Shown: in pieces, positions 53,373 through 62,788 of the stretch
Layout: the number at the start of each line of letters is the position of its first letter
How positions within the stretch are numbered: position 1 is the first letter of the stretch
Assembly: GCA_902786265.1 (NCBI GenBank)
Contig: CADACE010000032.1
Coordinates: 22,279-86,278, forward strand
Direction: 5' to 3'
DNA: 64,000 nucleotides
From: an uncultured Chloroflexota bacterium
GTDB lineage: Bacteria > Chloroflexota > Anaerolineae > Anaerolineales > Anaerolineaceae
Made by a program: the position numbers and the translations under genes
The notes under the pieces: model-generated
Database searches by the model: none
Told to the model about the DNA's origin: nothing
The model's input: only the letters and a program-made list of their open reading frames with translations

Positions 53373-53882
53373 ATGAAAGAACATCGTATCATGGCGGATC
53401 CTTTGAAGGCCGCGGCAGCGATCGCCACCTGTATTGTATTGTCTTTTCTGACCTGGAAATCATTCCAATTGGGTTATCCCGTTATGGGAGTAATTTTTTT
53501 ACTGATCGCAGCAGTATTTTTATATATCCTGTTCCTGTACGGTTCCGTCCTGCATATTTCTGCGGATGGTGTCCGGCGTGAATTTTTATTTATACCTGTC
53601 CAAACGCTTTCCTGGGATCAGATCCGTGAGATCGGCGTTGTCGGCACAAAGGTCTTCAATGGGACACGAAAGAATAAAAAGACAGGGCGGCGCTATATCT
53701 ATATCTCACCGGAAAAGCTCACCGAAGATGAACGCTTCAAAATGACTCTGGAGTGGCCGCCCCGGAAAGGTACACTTTATTGTATTTATTCACGGGCCCA
53801 TGCGGATGCGATCCAGTTCTTCTGGAGCAAACCGATTGCCGCATTCAACGCGGGTGATATTTTTGTGAACAGCGTTGAATGA
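53373..53882 (+). CDS. Small membrane protein with PH-like domain
   Basis: This 169-residue protein has two hydrophobic helices at about 12-28 and 36-55, then a cytoplasmic beta-rich part (SADGVRREFLFIPVQTLSWD) resembling bacterial PH-like domains of membrane proteins. Function is unknown. It starts 10 bp after the ROK stop and ends before a strong terminator, so it is co-transcribed with the regulator. Confidence 0.7.
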   Translation: MKEHRIMADPLKAAAAIATCIVLSFLTWKSFQLGYPVMGVIFLLIAAVFLYILFLYGSVLHISADGVRREFLFIPVQTLSWDQIREIGVVGTKVFNGTRKNKKTGRRYIYISPEKLTEDERFKMTLEWPPRKGTLYCIYSRAHADAIQFFWSKPIAAFNAGDIFVNSVE

Positions 53883-53932
53883 TCATTTCTCATCGGACAG
53901 GCATAAGGTATATAAACGATATTTCCACACAA

Positions 53933-53950
53933 CGTGGAATTTTTTTTTAT
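53933..53950 (+). terminator. Strong terminator after the ROK operon
   Basis: TTCCAC-ACAAC-GTGGAA is a perfect stem followed directly by nine T residues. Confidence 0.8.
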
Positions 53951-53991
53951 CTGTCTTAAAAATATGCCAATAATATTTCGGAAGAAATATG

Positions 53992-55350
53992 TTATTCCGC
54001 GTTTTCTCTTGTCAGGTTTTTCACCCAGATGTATTTTTTATACCGCAAACGCAGAAACGGCACTTTGACGATCTCATCCAGACACATCACACAATAAACG
54101 ACCATCACCGGCCAGTGGAAGACGAAGCAGCCCAGCAGCGCCAGCGGGATCGAAAAGCACCAGGTAGCAAAGAAAACGCTGATGGCATCATAACGGCTGT
54201 CGCCTCCCGCGGGAAACACTCCCACCGTAAAAATGGCGTTATAGGCAAGCGCAAACATATATGCGGCATTGAATATCAGCATCTGCACCAGAAAACTTTT
54301 AGCCCGTGGCTCAAGCACATAGAAGAAATAAACCAACGGACCAACGATACCGATCAGCAAAATGTTAATGACTCCGCTGATAAACGCGACACGCCAGAAT
54401 TCCTCTCCGTATTTTCGGGCTTCATCCAGCTTGTTCTGCCCCAGCAATCCGCCGATCATAATACCGGAACCGGCTGCCAGCCCCTGCGTGATACAGCGGG
54501 TCAGCTGTGTTGTAACTTCAGTGACGGAAGATGCCGCGGTGGCATCTGTACCCAGATGACCAAGAATAAAGGAATGCATCGTGATGCTGAACCCCCATGA
54601 AAGGCTGCTGGCGAGCATCCCCGGAATGATTTTCCAGATATCTTTCTCATAAGATTTGGAGAAGAAAAGCATGTTTCTGCGATCAAGGCAGATCTCTGCT
54701 TTTCGCTGGCACCAGATCAGGCTCCAAATCAGGGCGATCGCTTCCACTGCGATCGTTGAATAAGCTGAACCATTTGCGCCGAGTGCCGGGACCGGACCGA
54801 TCCCATAGATCAGAAAGAGATCAGCCAGCATATCCACTATGACCGTAACAGCGGAAATCCGGACACTGATTTTCGCAAAGCCTGTCACCTTCATCATCAT
54901 CAGCAGACATCCGGATATCCCGACAAAAAGGTAGGAAAAGCTGACGATCCGCAGATAATCCGCTCCGATCCGTATCAGCTCCGGCTCATTGGTAAAGATC
55001 GCCATCAGTTGCGTGGGGATCGTGAAAGCCAGCAGAAAGAAAATGAAAGAAATACACGCCGTGTAACGAATACCCATGGCGAGGAAACGCTTTGCACTGG
55101 CATAGTCTTTCCTGCCCCAATATTGAGCGATCATAACGCTTACAGCTCCGACAAATGCTCCGCTGAACAGCGACATCACAAAGGATATCTGATTTGCCAG
55201 AGAAACGGCTGCGATCGCATCCTGCGTCAGCCGTCCAAGCATCAATGCATCCGATGCACCGACCAGTGCTGTCAGGAATCGCTGAAGTGCCAGCGGAACT
55301 GCTAAAGCCAGCAGCTCATTCTTGAATTTCTTTTTCTCTGCGGCCGACAT
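53992..55350 (-). CDS. MATE-family efflux pump
   Basis: This 452-residue protein has about 12 membrane segments and family blocks (LAVPLALQRFLTALVGASDA, SVMIAQYWGRKD, and AAGSGIMIGGLLGQNKLDEA). It exports drugs or metabolites using ion gradients. It is a different branch from the MATE protein at 31.8 kb. An alternative TTG start lies 21 nt upstream. It begins 38 bp after the NagB-like gene on the same strand. Confidence 0.85.
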   Translation of the reverse strand: MSAAEKKKFKNELLALAVPLALQRFLTALVGASDALMLGRLTQDAIAAVSLANQISFVMSLFSGAFVGAVSVMIAQYWGRKDYASAKRFLAMGIRYTACISFIFFLLAFTIPTQLMAIFTNEPELIRIGADYLRIVSFSYLFVGISGCLLMMMKVTGFAKISVRISAVTVIVDMLADLFLIYGIGPVPALGANGSAYSTIAVEAIALIWSLIWCQRKAEICLDRRNMLFFSKSYEKDIWKIIPGMLASSLSWGFSITMHSFILGHLGTDATAASSVTEVTTQLTRCITQGLAAGSGIMIGGLLGQNKLDEARKYGEEFWRVAFISGVINILLIGIVGPLVYFFYVLEPRAKSFLVQMLIFNAAYMFALAYNAIFTVGVFPAGGDSRYDAISVFFATWCFSIPLALLGCFVFHWPVMVVYCVMCLDEIVKVPFLRLRYKKYIWVKNLTRENAE

Positions 55351-55388
55351 TATCTGCTCATTTTGTGTCAATTGGAGGCTTTTCGTAA

Positions 55389-56204
55389 CTACGGAAGCTT
55401 TGCCGCATTGTTATTGACGTAAATGCCAGCATCCGGATGGTTCTGGAGCAATGTTACCGGGAATCCGGCACTTACCGCACCGTAGGCTGCCCGGCGCACG
55501 ACCGCCCGATGCCAGTCACGAAATACGCCCAGCCGGATCTTCCGCGCGCCAAGGATCTCCGCCATCCCGATCGTGATACATTTTTTCGGCCAATCCTCAA
55601 TATTTCCACCCAGATCCCCGATAGCGCTCGATGTGCGTGTCTCAGCTGAGATCGATAACACCCTGGTATGCAGTCCGGCAAATTCCTCCGGAGTCAGGGA
55701 AGGGTCGGGTTCATTGAAAGCCACATGCCCGTTGATCCCGATCCCACCGATCACCAGATCGACTCCGCCAAGTGTTTTGATAAGCTTCTGAACCGCTTCC
55801 GGGTTAGACGGATCCGGAAAGATACGCTGTTCCTGCGGCATCAGCAGCTCCGCATCGATCCGGTCGTATACTTCCCGTTTCATAAATCCGCGGAATGAGC
55901 GCGGAGAGGATTCATCGATATATTGACCGTCATCAGTTAGATGTTCATCCATATTGATAAACCAGCAATGCTTCAAATCCAGACTTTTCTCATTTACCAG
56001 ACGGGTAAAGATCGGATACTGACCGACCGGACCGACCGGGCAGATCATCACGGTCTGTTTGCCCAGTCCGTTATTCTTTTCAATCTCCCGGATCATTTCA
56101 AGCGCCAGCTCATAAAAGACTTCACCGGACTCACCCAAAACACAAAGCGGTATCTTTGATCCTTTACCCAAATCCTGCGCTGTAATTTTATAATATGAAT
56201 GCAT
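55389..56204 (-). CDS. Glucosamine-6-phosphate deaminase-like protein (NagB family)
   Basis: This 271-residue protein of the NagB/6-phosphogluconolactonase superfamily has the family block GGIGINGHVAFNEP and an N-terminal LGESGEVFYELAL. NagB converts glucosamine-6-phosphate to fructose-6-phosphate and ammonia. Parts such as IGDLGGNIEDWPKKCITIG differ from textbook NagB, so another amino-sugar phosphate is possible. The ATG at 56204 follows GGAGGGGG. It may share a transcript with the MATE gene downstream. Confidence 0.8.
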   Translation of the reverse strand: MHSYYKITAQDLGKGSKIPLCVLGESGEVFYELALEMIREIEKNNGLGKQTVMICPVGPVGQYPIFTRLVNEKSLDLKHCWFINMDEHLTDDGQYIDESSPRSFRGFMKREVYDRIDAELLMPQEQRIFPDPSNPEAVQKLIKTLGGVDLVIGGIGINGHVAFNEPDPSLTPEEFAGLHTRVLSISAETRTSSAIGDLGGNIEDWPKKCITIGMAEILGARKIRLGVFRDWHRAVVRRAAYGAVSAGFPVTLLQNHPDAGIYVNNNAAKLP

Positions 56205-56290
56205 TCTGATTACCCCCTCCTGAACCATTCCGGTTGTGTAAGTTAAATGATCGGAGGGGAGCTTAAACTCCCCTCCGTACCGAAAGCAAA

Positions 56291-57265
56291 TTATTTACCG
56301 GCTTCGATCATGATGTCGAACATCACATAATCGGAAACGGGGACTTCACCTTCAACAGCACCGGAGGCGATGAAGGCATCCTGCTGGACCTTGTAGTATC
56401 CTTCGATGGTTCCATCCTGGGCACCGGCAATGATCACATCGCTTGACGGCCAGTCCGCATCGCCTTCCTGGGCAACGGCGATCTCAAGATCGACACCGCA
56501 CTGGTTGGCGACCCACTGGGCAACCTGGTCGAAGTTTTCCGGCTGTGAACCGTAATCCATCGCCTTATAAAGAGCGCGGGCGAAGCGCAGAACGATGTCG
56601 GCATGTTCTTCAGCATAACCGCTCAGAACGATCCAGGAAGCAGGGGAAACGCTGCGGTTTGCGAAGGTAATGTTGGAGCACAGGGAGTAAATGTCATCCG
56701 GGTCAGAAGCAATGATGGTGCCGGTGTTCGGGGACCAGGCAGCAACTGCGTCAACAGATCCGGAAACCATGGCGGAGACCAGGGAAGAGACTTCCATTTC
56801 ATAGGCCTGAATATCGTCATAGGTCAGGCCGGCTTCTTCCAGTGCGTACTGGAGGATCATTTCAGAAGAGGTACCTGCAGAATAACCGATTTTCTTCCCC
56901 TTCAGGTCGGCATAGGTTTCGATGCCTTTGGAGTGGCGGGCAAGCACATGATCCGCATTGCCGATCTGGCTGAGCATGAAGATTTTTGCGCGTCCCTGGA
57001 TGCAGAGCTTGTGGGCGCCGGGGCCGATGTAGCCCATGTCAATGGAACCGGATTCCATAGCGGCGATGATGGTCGGGCCATCGGCGAATTCTACCAGATG
57101 AACATTCAGGCCTTCTTCTTCAAAGTATCCCATGTTCACGCCGGTGACAACGGACCAGAGGCTGGCGTAGTTCGGCATATAAGCGATGTTCAGGTCTTCC
57201 GCGCTGACTGCACAGAAGCTGAAGAGCACGACCAGACCAAGCAGCAAAACAAATAACTTTTTCAT
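56291..57265 (-). CDS. ABC transporter solute-binding protein, TauA/SsuA type
   Basis: This 324-residue secreted protein has a signal peptide ending in CAVSAE near residue 22. The NMT1/TauA-type fold shows in LNIAYMPNYASLWSVVTG, AMESGSIDMGYIGPGAHKL and GKKIGYSAGTSSEMILQ. Members bind sulfonates, taurine, nitrate or thiamine precursors. The nearby sulfatases and TauE/SafE exporter favour an organosulfur ligand, but the sequence does not prove it. It follows the ATPase gene, reversing the usual order. Confidence 0.8.
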   Translation of the reverse strand: MKKLFVLLLGLVVLFSFCAVSAEDLNIAYMPNYASLWSVVTGVNMGYFEEEGLNVHLVEFADGPTIIAAMESGSIDMGYIGPGAHKLCIQGRAKIFMLSQIGNADHVLARHSKGIETYADLKGKKIGYSAGTSSEMILQYALEEAGLTYDDIQAYEMEVSSLVSAMVSGSVDAVAAWSPNTGTIIASDPDDIYSLCSNITFANRSVSPASWIVLSGYAEEHADIVLRFARALYKAMDYGSQPENFDQVAQWVANQCGVDLEIAVAQEGDADWPSSDVIIAGAQDGTIEGYYKVQQDAFIASGAVEGEVPVSDYVMFDIMIEAGK

Positions 57266-57289
57266 GTGAATTTCTCCTTTTTGTTTTAT

Positions 57290-57305
57290 AAGCGATATAT
57301 CGCTT
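57290..57305 (-). promoter_or_regulatory. Perfect 16-bp palindrome before the binding protein gene
   Basis: AAGCGATATATCGCTT lies between the ATPase stop and the binding-protein start. It may be an operator or an RNA stem that separates expression levels within the operon. Confidence 0.45.
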
Positions 57306-57314
57306 TGATACACG

Positions 57315-58112
57315 TTATTTCCGGACTTCAAGATATTCCTGATAGACCTGACGCCAGATATGATTCTTGACATCAATGAATTCCTGAGTCATTTTGGTTT
57401 CCTGTGTGCGCGGATAAGGAATGTTGATGTCAACGATCTCCTTGATCCGTCCCGGGCGGGCGCTCATGATGACCACCCGCTGCGCCAGAATGATGGCTTC
57501 ATCCACATCGTGGGTGATGAAGAAGCAGGTCTTGTTATGCTTTTCCCAGGTCTCCAGCAATTCAGTCTGCAGCTGGGTCCTGGTTTGCGCGTCAAGGGCA
57601 CCAAAGGGCTCATCCATCAAAAGAACATCCGGTTCGGCAGCATAAGCCCGGGCGATGGCAACACGCTGTTTCATACCGCCGGAGAGTTCCTTGGGGTAAC
57701 TGTCGGCAAATTTTCCAAGGTCTACCATTTCCAGATATTCCATGGCCTTTTCCTTTGCTTCTTTTCCCTTGATTCCCCGCATTTCCAATGCGAACATCAC
57801 ATTCTTGCGTACGGTCAGCCAGGGAAACAGCGCATACTGCTGGAAGACAACACCGCGTTCCGTGCCTGTTCCGGTTACTTCTTTCCCGTCACAGTAAACT
57901 TTACCCTCTGTCGGTTCGAGCAGTCCTGCGATGATATTCAGCAGGGTGGATTTGCCGCAGCCGGAGGGTCCGACGACACAGATAAATTCATTGTCATGGA
58001 TGTCAAGGCTGACACCGTTCAGGGCGACCATCTCCCCATTCCGGCCGTTGTACTTTTTGATGACATTGTCAATTTTGACGCGTACGGGGCGTTCTTCAAT
58101 TTTATTTTTCAT
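57315..58112 (-). CDS. ABC transporter ATPase, SsuB/TauB type
   Basis: This 265-residue ATPase has Walker A GPSGCGKST, Q-loop VFQQYALFPW, signature LSGGMKQRVAIA, Walker B VLLMDEPFGALD and an H-loop FITHDVDEA. The C-terminal MSARPGRIKEIVDI is typical of nitrate/sulfonate/taurine importers. The start overlaps the permease stop (TGATG), showing translational coupling; a start 24 nt upstream is less likely. Confidence 0.9.
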   Translation of the reverse strand: MKNKIEERPVRVKIDNVIKKYNGRNGEMVALNGVSLDIHDNEFICVVGPSGCGKSTLLNIIAGLLEPTEGKVYCDGKEVTGTGTERGVVFQQYALFPWLTVRKNVMFALEMRGIKGKEAKEKAMEYLEMVDLGKFADSYPKELSGGMKQRVAIARAYAAEPDVLLMDEPFGALDAQTRTQLQTELLETWEKHNKTCFFITHDVDEAIILAQRVVIMSARPGRIKEIVDINIPYPRTQETKMTQEFIDVKNHIWRQVYQEYLEVRK

Positions 58113-58924
58113 CAGATTTCCCGCTTCTCCTGCCATGATGTCAGTTTCCTTTCCAGATATTTGATGAGTTTTTCAACGCAGATGCCGATGATCCCGATCA
58201 GGATCACATAAAGCAGCATCGGCGCTGATTCAAAACTGTTGTTCAGACTGCGGATACGCATACCGAGACCGGCTGTGGCACCGGTGGACTCCGCAGCAAT
58301 CAGTGTGGTGAGCGCTACGGAAGCGCCCAGCCGGACGGCAGTGAGAATAAACGGTGTGGTTGCGGGGAAAATAACGCGGACAAAGATATCCCGGTCTTTT
58401 GCTCCGAGCACCCGGGCGGCTTTGATCAGGGTTTCGTCGACGTTGATGACCCCCTGAAAGATCGTGATGCACATGGTCAGAAAACATGCGATCCAGATCA
58501 CGATAACCTGCGGCTTGAAACCGACGCCGGCAGCGATAACGATCAGCGGGACATAAGCCAGAGGCGGGATGTTGCGGATAAACTGGATCCAGGGTTCGAT
58601 CACATACCGCACCGGCTTATACCAGGCCATCAGAAAAGCGACCGGAACCGCGGTCACAAAGCCGAGAATGTATCCGACCGTGACAGAACGCAGCGATGAA
58701 GCGATATCTCCCCAAAGCTTGCCGCGGTCGATCATCGTTTTGATGCTGCCGAAAACCTTGATGGCATTCGGGAAAGCTCTGGAGGTCGAAGGCAGAACAG
58801 AAAGCAGTGTCCACAGTCCCAGCGCGACCGCAAGTGAGATGCAAAGCCAGACCCAGTGCGGTATATTATCTGCCCATGTCATGTTTTTTCCGGGCTTTTT
58901 AGATGTATGATTTTGTGTAGTCAT
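58112..58924 (-). CDS. ABC transporter permease, SsuC/TauC type
   Basis: This 270-residue permease has about six segments. IPPLAYVPLIVIAAGVGFKP and the EAA loop ARVLGAKDRDIFVRVIFPA are family hallmarks. It forms the channel of the sulfonate/nitrate/taurine-type importer and is the first gene of the three. The ATG at 58924 follows AAAGGGGA. Confidence 0.88.
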   Translation of the reverse strand: MTTQNHTSKKPGKNMTWADNIPHWVWLCISLAVALGLWTLLSVLPSTSRAFPNAIKVFGSIKTMIDRGKLWGDIASSLRSVTVGYILGFVTAVPVAFLMAWYKPVRYVIEPWIQFIRNIPPLAYVPLIVIAAGVGFKPQVIVIWIACFLTMCITIFQGVINVDETLIKAARVLGAKDRDIFVRVIFPATTPFILTAVRLGASVALTTLIAAESTGATAGLGMRIRSLNNSFESAPMLLYVILIGIIGICVEKLIKYLERKLTSWQEKREI

Positions 58925-59440
58925 ACTATCCCCTTTCATTTTGGTTTGACAGTAAGTGATTACCCTGCGATAATAAGCATATATATGATTATATTATACC
59001 ATATTAATTCATTTAATAAATATAAATGACATTAATCTCTTTCCTTTTTTATTTATTTGTCAGATCCTTTCATTTCAGACCAAAATAAAAGCTGATTATA
59101 GCAGAATGTGTTTGTCATTCCCTGAAGAAATTATTTAAAGTAAAAAAATAATCGGAGATTTATCTGAAAAACAATCGGATATTTATAGAGTTTTTAATCG
59201 AAGGTTTGATAATATTCATAGACTTGAGTTCTTTGATGAAGAGGATGTATAAGTATTATTTCTTTTCCCAACATAATATAAAAAGAAAGAGTTTCAGATA
59301 GGAAGATCAGTTGTACATGTTTAGATATCAACAATTTGTATAATAAAATTATTCAGAACAGCTTAGGCGGATCATCAGAGATACCGGCTGACTTACAGGT
59401 TTGCGGCTGTGTATTTGCCTGGGTTTGGGAGGAGTTATTT
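58925..59440. other. AT-rich intergenic region with divergent promoters expected
   Basis: A TATAAT sequence around 58990 on the minus strand could serve the ABC operon, but its -35 is poor. The LRR gene promoter on the plus strand is not obvious. No gene is recognised. Confidence 0.4.
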
Positions 59441-60346
59441 ATGAAAGAAGAGGAAAAATCCATTGAGAATGATATTACAAAAAGCACATCTGAACTTCAA
59501 TCCGGATATGAAGAATTGAAGTCATCCCTGAATCTGCCGGATCAGGAAATGGCTTTCGAATCTGATTGTCCGGAGAATGCTGCTGATACAAACGATCTGT
59601 TTTCCGATCAATTTCCCGAAATACCGGATGACGAAGGGGATTATGGAAATACGGTCATAGACGGAAATGAGATAAAAATAACAAGCTATCTTGGCTGCAA
59701 ACAGGATCCGGTAATTCCCTGCTGTATCAACGGACATCAGGTCACTGTCATTGGTGAGAATGCTTTCACTATGACAGATATTGAGTCTGTATCCATTCCG
59801 GAAGGAGTTCTCACGATCGAAAATCAGGCATTCGCCGGATGTGAAGAACTGACCAAAGTGCTGCTTCCATCGACTTTGAAAAATTTCGGAGAAGGTGTCT
59901 TCATGGGATGCGAAATGCTTCGGGATGTTTTATTCCGCGGCAAAAACAATGATTTTTCCGTAAAAGACGGTATTTTGTATGATATGAGACAAAGGAAACT
60001 GCTGCTTTGTCCGCCGGGGCTGGAGCTCAGGAGAGTCGATGTGGAGCACGGGACAGTTGCTATCGGCAGCAGTGCTTTTTATTCGAACAATACACTGGAA
60101 ATTGTTAAACTTCCAATGACTGTCAGGACCATTGAAGACAGCGCGTTTCTGTTTACCAGATTGCTGGGTATCATCGAACTCCCGCCTTATATAGAGGAAA
60201 TAGCGGATAACGCGTTTCTGGTCGGGAAACCACCTTTCCAGGAAAAGCATTTTGAGATTTATGCATTTCCCAATACTTATGCGTATCAATACGCGGAAAA
60301 AAACCAAATTCCGGTGAACCCTCTTTACGGTATTATAACAGGCTGA
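59441..60346 (+). CDS. Leucine-rich-repeat (BspA-like) protein
   Basis: This 301-residue protein has an acidic N-terminal region (about 1-100), then several LRR_5 repeats of the BspA type: IPEGVLTIENQAFAGCEEL, LPSTLKNFGEGVFMGCEML, and LPPYIEEIADNAFLVG. Such repeats mediate protein or surface contacts. No signal peptide is seen at the chosen ATG, which follows GGGAGGAG, so it may be intracellular. An alternative longer start reaches back to 59336. Confidence 0.8.
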   Translation: MKEEEKSIENDITKSTSELQSGYEELKSSLNLPDQEMAFESDCPENAADTNDLFSDQFPEIPDDEGDYGNTVIDGNEIKITSYLGCKQDPVIPCCINGHQVTVIGENAFTMTDIESVSIPEGVLTIENQAFAGCEELTKVLLPSTLKNFGEGVFMGCEMLRDVLFRGKNNDFSVKDGILYDMRQRKLLLCPPGLELRRVDVEHGTVAIGSSAFYSNNTLEIVKLPMTVRTIEDSAFLFTRLLGIIELPPYIEEIADNAFLVGKPPFQEKHFEIYAFPNTYAYQYAEKNQIPVNPLYGIITG

Positions 60347-60815
60347 GCAAAAGTGGTATTACGATACGCAAAAAGTCTCAAAATCAATTTCGAGGCTTCT
60401 GTCAAATGGATCATTGAATGAAGATGTCCCGGAGAGATGAATAATATTATTCGGTTAAGCTTCCAATGAATAATTATGGCAGGTTTTATCGTCAAAAACT
60501 GCCGGCTCATTGCAGTAAAACTTTATCAAAGTCCGAAGCAATTGAGGCAGTCCAAAAGGCGATTACCTGCCATTTTTTATACCTGTCATTGGACTGTTTT
60601 TTGCTGATGCATCCCCGGTTTGGGCGCACCGGAATCCGTAATATGTGACTTTAATTCCATATATGCGTTTATCAGATATTCCGTGTTTTTTTCGGTAAAA
60701 TATGGAATTATCAAGTGAATACGAACCGTTTGATATCCTTGATTCCAATCAGCTTGTGATGCTGTGACATCAGCTATGCCGGAGGGCAAATTAAGTTTTT
60801 ACTGAGGACACATCT
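60347..60815. terminator. Intergenic region with possible terminator at 60548-60602
   Basis: CAGTCCA pairs with TGGACTG over a long loop, followed by TTTTTT on the plus strand. This could terminate the LRR gene. Short frames here are unsupported. Confidence 0.3.
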
Positions 60816-61427
60816 ATGAATTTGAACAAAGTAATACCCAAAATCGGAGCGGCGATCGTTACAATAACAGTTTTTCTGTTTGCAGTTTGTTTGATAGCTG
60901 ATTTTACGTTTGGTTCTTACTTCGTCTGTATGCTGCTGCCGATCGGATATATTCTGATGGCCGCGGGCCTGCATCATGAATGCGGGAAAGATCGGCAGGT
61001 TGCGGCCAATATCGGAATGGTTTTTGCCGCTGTTTACGCGGTGTTGATCTTTCTCGTGTATTTTGCCCAGACAACCACCATAAATCATGGCGGATTAAAT
61101 GAACAGGCGCTGGCCCTGCTGGATTTCAAAAGAGGGGGATTGATATTTAATTATGACCTGTTGGGATATGGGATGATGGCGCTTTCCACTTTCTTCATCG
61201 GGCTGTCCGTTCATACAGAAAGCAAGGCAGATGCATGGATGAAAAATCTGATGATGATCCACGGGATATTTTTTATCCCCTGCTTTATCATGCCGATGAC
61301 AGGAGTTTTTACCGCCATGGCTGACGGGAAAACGCAAAGCGGCGGTGCCGCTGCCCTTGTGGCATGGTGTATATACTTTCTCCCCATCGGGATACTGGCA
61401 TACCGGCATTTTGATAAACTTGACTGA
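60816..61427 (+). CDS. Multispanning membrane protein of unknown function
   Basis: This 203-residue protein has about six hydrophobic segments (VTITVFLFAVCLIADFTFG, YFVCMLLPIGYILMAAG, and MVFAAVYAVLIFLVYFAQT). The arrangement is reminiscent of small DUF998-like membrane proteins, but I cannot name the family. A GAGGACAC sequence lies before the ATG. It is followed by a peptidase gene on the same strand, 149 bp later. Confidence 0.7.
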   Translation: MNLNKVIPKIGAAIVTITVFLFAVCLIADFTFGSYFVCMLLPIGYILMAAGLHHECGKDRQVAANIGMVFAAVYAVLIFLVYFAQTTTINHGGLNEQALALLDFKRGGLIFNYDLLGYGMMALSTFFIGLSVHTESKADAWMKNLMMIHGIFFIPCFIMPMTGVFTAMADGKTQSGGAAALVAWCIYFLPIGILAYRHFDKLD

Positions 61428-61576
61428 AAAAATCCGGCCGTGTGGAAATAGACGATCGGATATCTGTTGTATATTCCCGGCTGAAAATTCACATCGAATT
61501 TCCCGGGGTTACTTAGCGGGATAAAAACTTCTGCCTGCGGGTACAATTGAAGGCAGGTGAATTTGTGGAGTATAAA

Positions 61577-62788
61577 ATGAACTATAAACTTATCGCTGTG
61601 ATCATCATTATCGTTACCTGGCTTTACGGAATGCTTCTGGAGCTGCTGGACCGGAGATCCGCGAACAACCCGATTCCGGAGAATGTCGCCGATGTCTATG
61701 ATACGGAAACCTATAAAAAATGGCGCGCATATCATGCTGAAAAGAGCCGCCTGAGCTTCATCAGTCAGACGTTATCCTTCGTCATCAGTCTTGTGCTGAT
61801 CCTTTCCAACGCTTACCCGGCCTTTGCCCGTTTGTTTCCAAAGACAGATTTCCTTCAGATGCTGGCGGTTTTTCTTCTGTCCGCGCTGACCGACCTTTTG
61901 CTGCTGCCCATCTCCTGGTATAACACCATGGTCATCGAAGAAAAATACGGCTTCAACCGTACGGATAAAAAGACATTCTGGCTGGATACTCTGAAGGAGA
62001 CGCTGATCTCGCTGGTATTGATGACGCTCATCGGTTCGCTGCTGATGTGGGTCCATAAATCTCTGGGGGATTGGATGATCGTCGTGTTCACCGCGGTCAT
62101 GACACTGCTGGTCCTGGGGATCTCTTTCCTTTCACCGATCCTCACCAAGATCTTCAATAAATTTACACCGCTGGAAGACGGTGAACTGAAAGACAAACTC
62201 ACAGCCCTGCTGGAGAAACACGGTTACAAAGTCCGCGCGATCCAGGTGATGGATGCGTCCCGCCGGTCCACGAAATCAAACGCGTATTTTACAGGTTTCG
62301 GAAAAATGAAGACGATCGTGCTGTACGATACGCTGGTGGCACAGATGAACACGGATGAGATCTGCGCTGTTTTCGCGCATGAGATGGGGCATGGCCTGCA
62401 TAAGGATACGCTCAAGAACCAGATTTTTTCCGTGATCCAGATGTTCCTGATGGCGGTCCTGGCATGGATCACGCTGCGGACGCCGGAGATTTTCAATTCC
62501 TTTGGCTTTGACGGGATCAATTACGGGTTCGCGATCGCCCTGATCGGTTTCGAGTTTGCCCTGTTTTCTCCGCTTTTCTCACTCCTGGTAAACGCGTATT
62601 CCAGAAAAGCCGAATACCGCGCGGATCGGCAGGCCGTACAGGAAGGATACGGCTCGTCCCTCATCAGCGGGCTGAAGAAACTGACCCGGGAAAATTTCGG
62701 CGACCTGGCTCCGGATCCGTTATTGGTGAAGCTGACTTATTCCCATCCGACGCTCAGTCAGCGCATCGCGGCCATCGAAAAAGAATAA
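61577..62788 (+). CDS. M48 peptidase, Ste24/CAAX-prenyl-protease-like
   Basis: This 403-residue integral membrane metallopeptidase carries the HExxH zinc site in FAHEMGHGLHKD and the third ligand in AEYRADRQAV, as in Ste24. Four to six hydrophobic segments and the EEKYGFNRTDKKTF motif before the active domain are also family traits. In bacteria these enzymes degrade or process membrane proteins. The ATG at 61577 follows GTGGAG; a TTG start 30 nt upstream is less likely. Confidence 0.88.
   Translation: MNYKLIAVIIIIVTWLYGMLLELLDRRSANNPIPENVADVYDTETYKKWRAYHAEKSRLSFISQTLSFVISLVLILSNAYPAFARLFPKTDFLQMLAVFLLSALTDLLLLPISWYNTMVIEEKYGFNRTDKKTFWLDTLKETLISLVLMTLIGSLLMWVHKSLGDWMIVVFTAVMTLLVLGISFLSPILTKIFNKFTPLEDGELKDKLTALLEKHGYKVRAIQVMDASRRSTKSNAYFTGFGKMKTIVLYDTLVAQMNTDEICAVFAHEMGHGLHKDTLKNQIFSVIQMFLMAVLAWITLRTPEIFNSFGFDGINYGFAIALIGFEFALFSPLFSLLVNAYSRKAEYRADRQAVQEGYGSSLISGLKKLTRENFGDLAPDPLLVKLTYSHPTLSQRIAAIEKE

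Noticed and set aside
60466..60648. 60-residue plus-strand frame
   Set aside because: Crosses a likely terminator and has no ribosome-binding site or recognisable motif.
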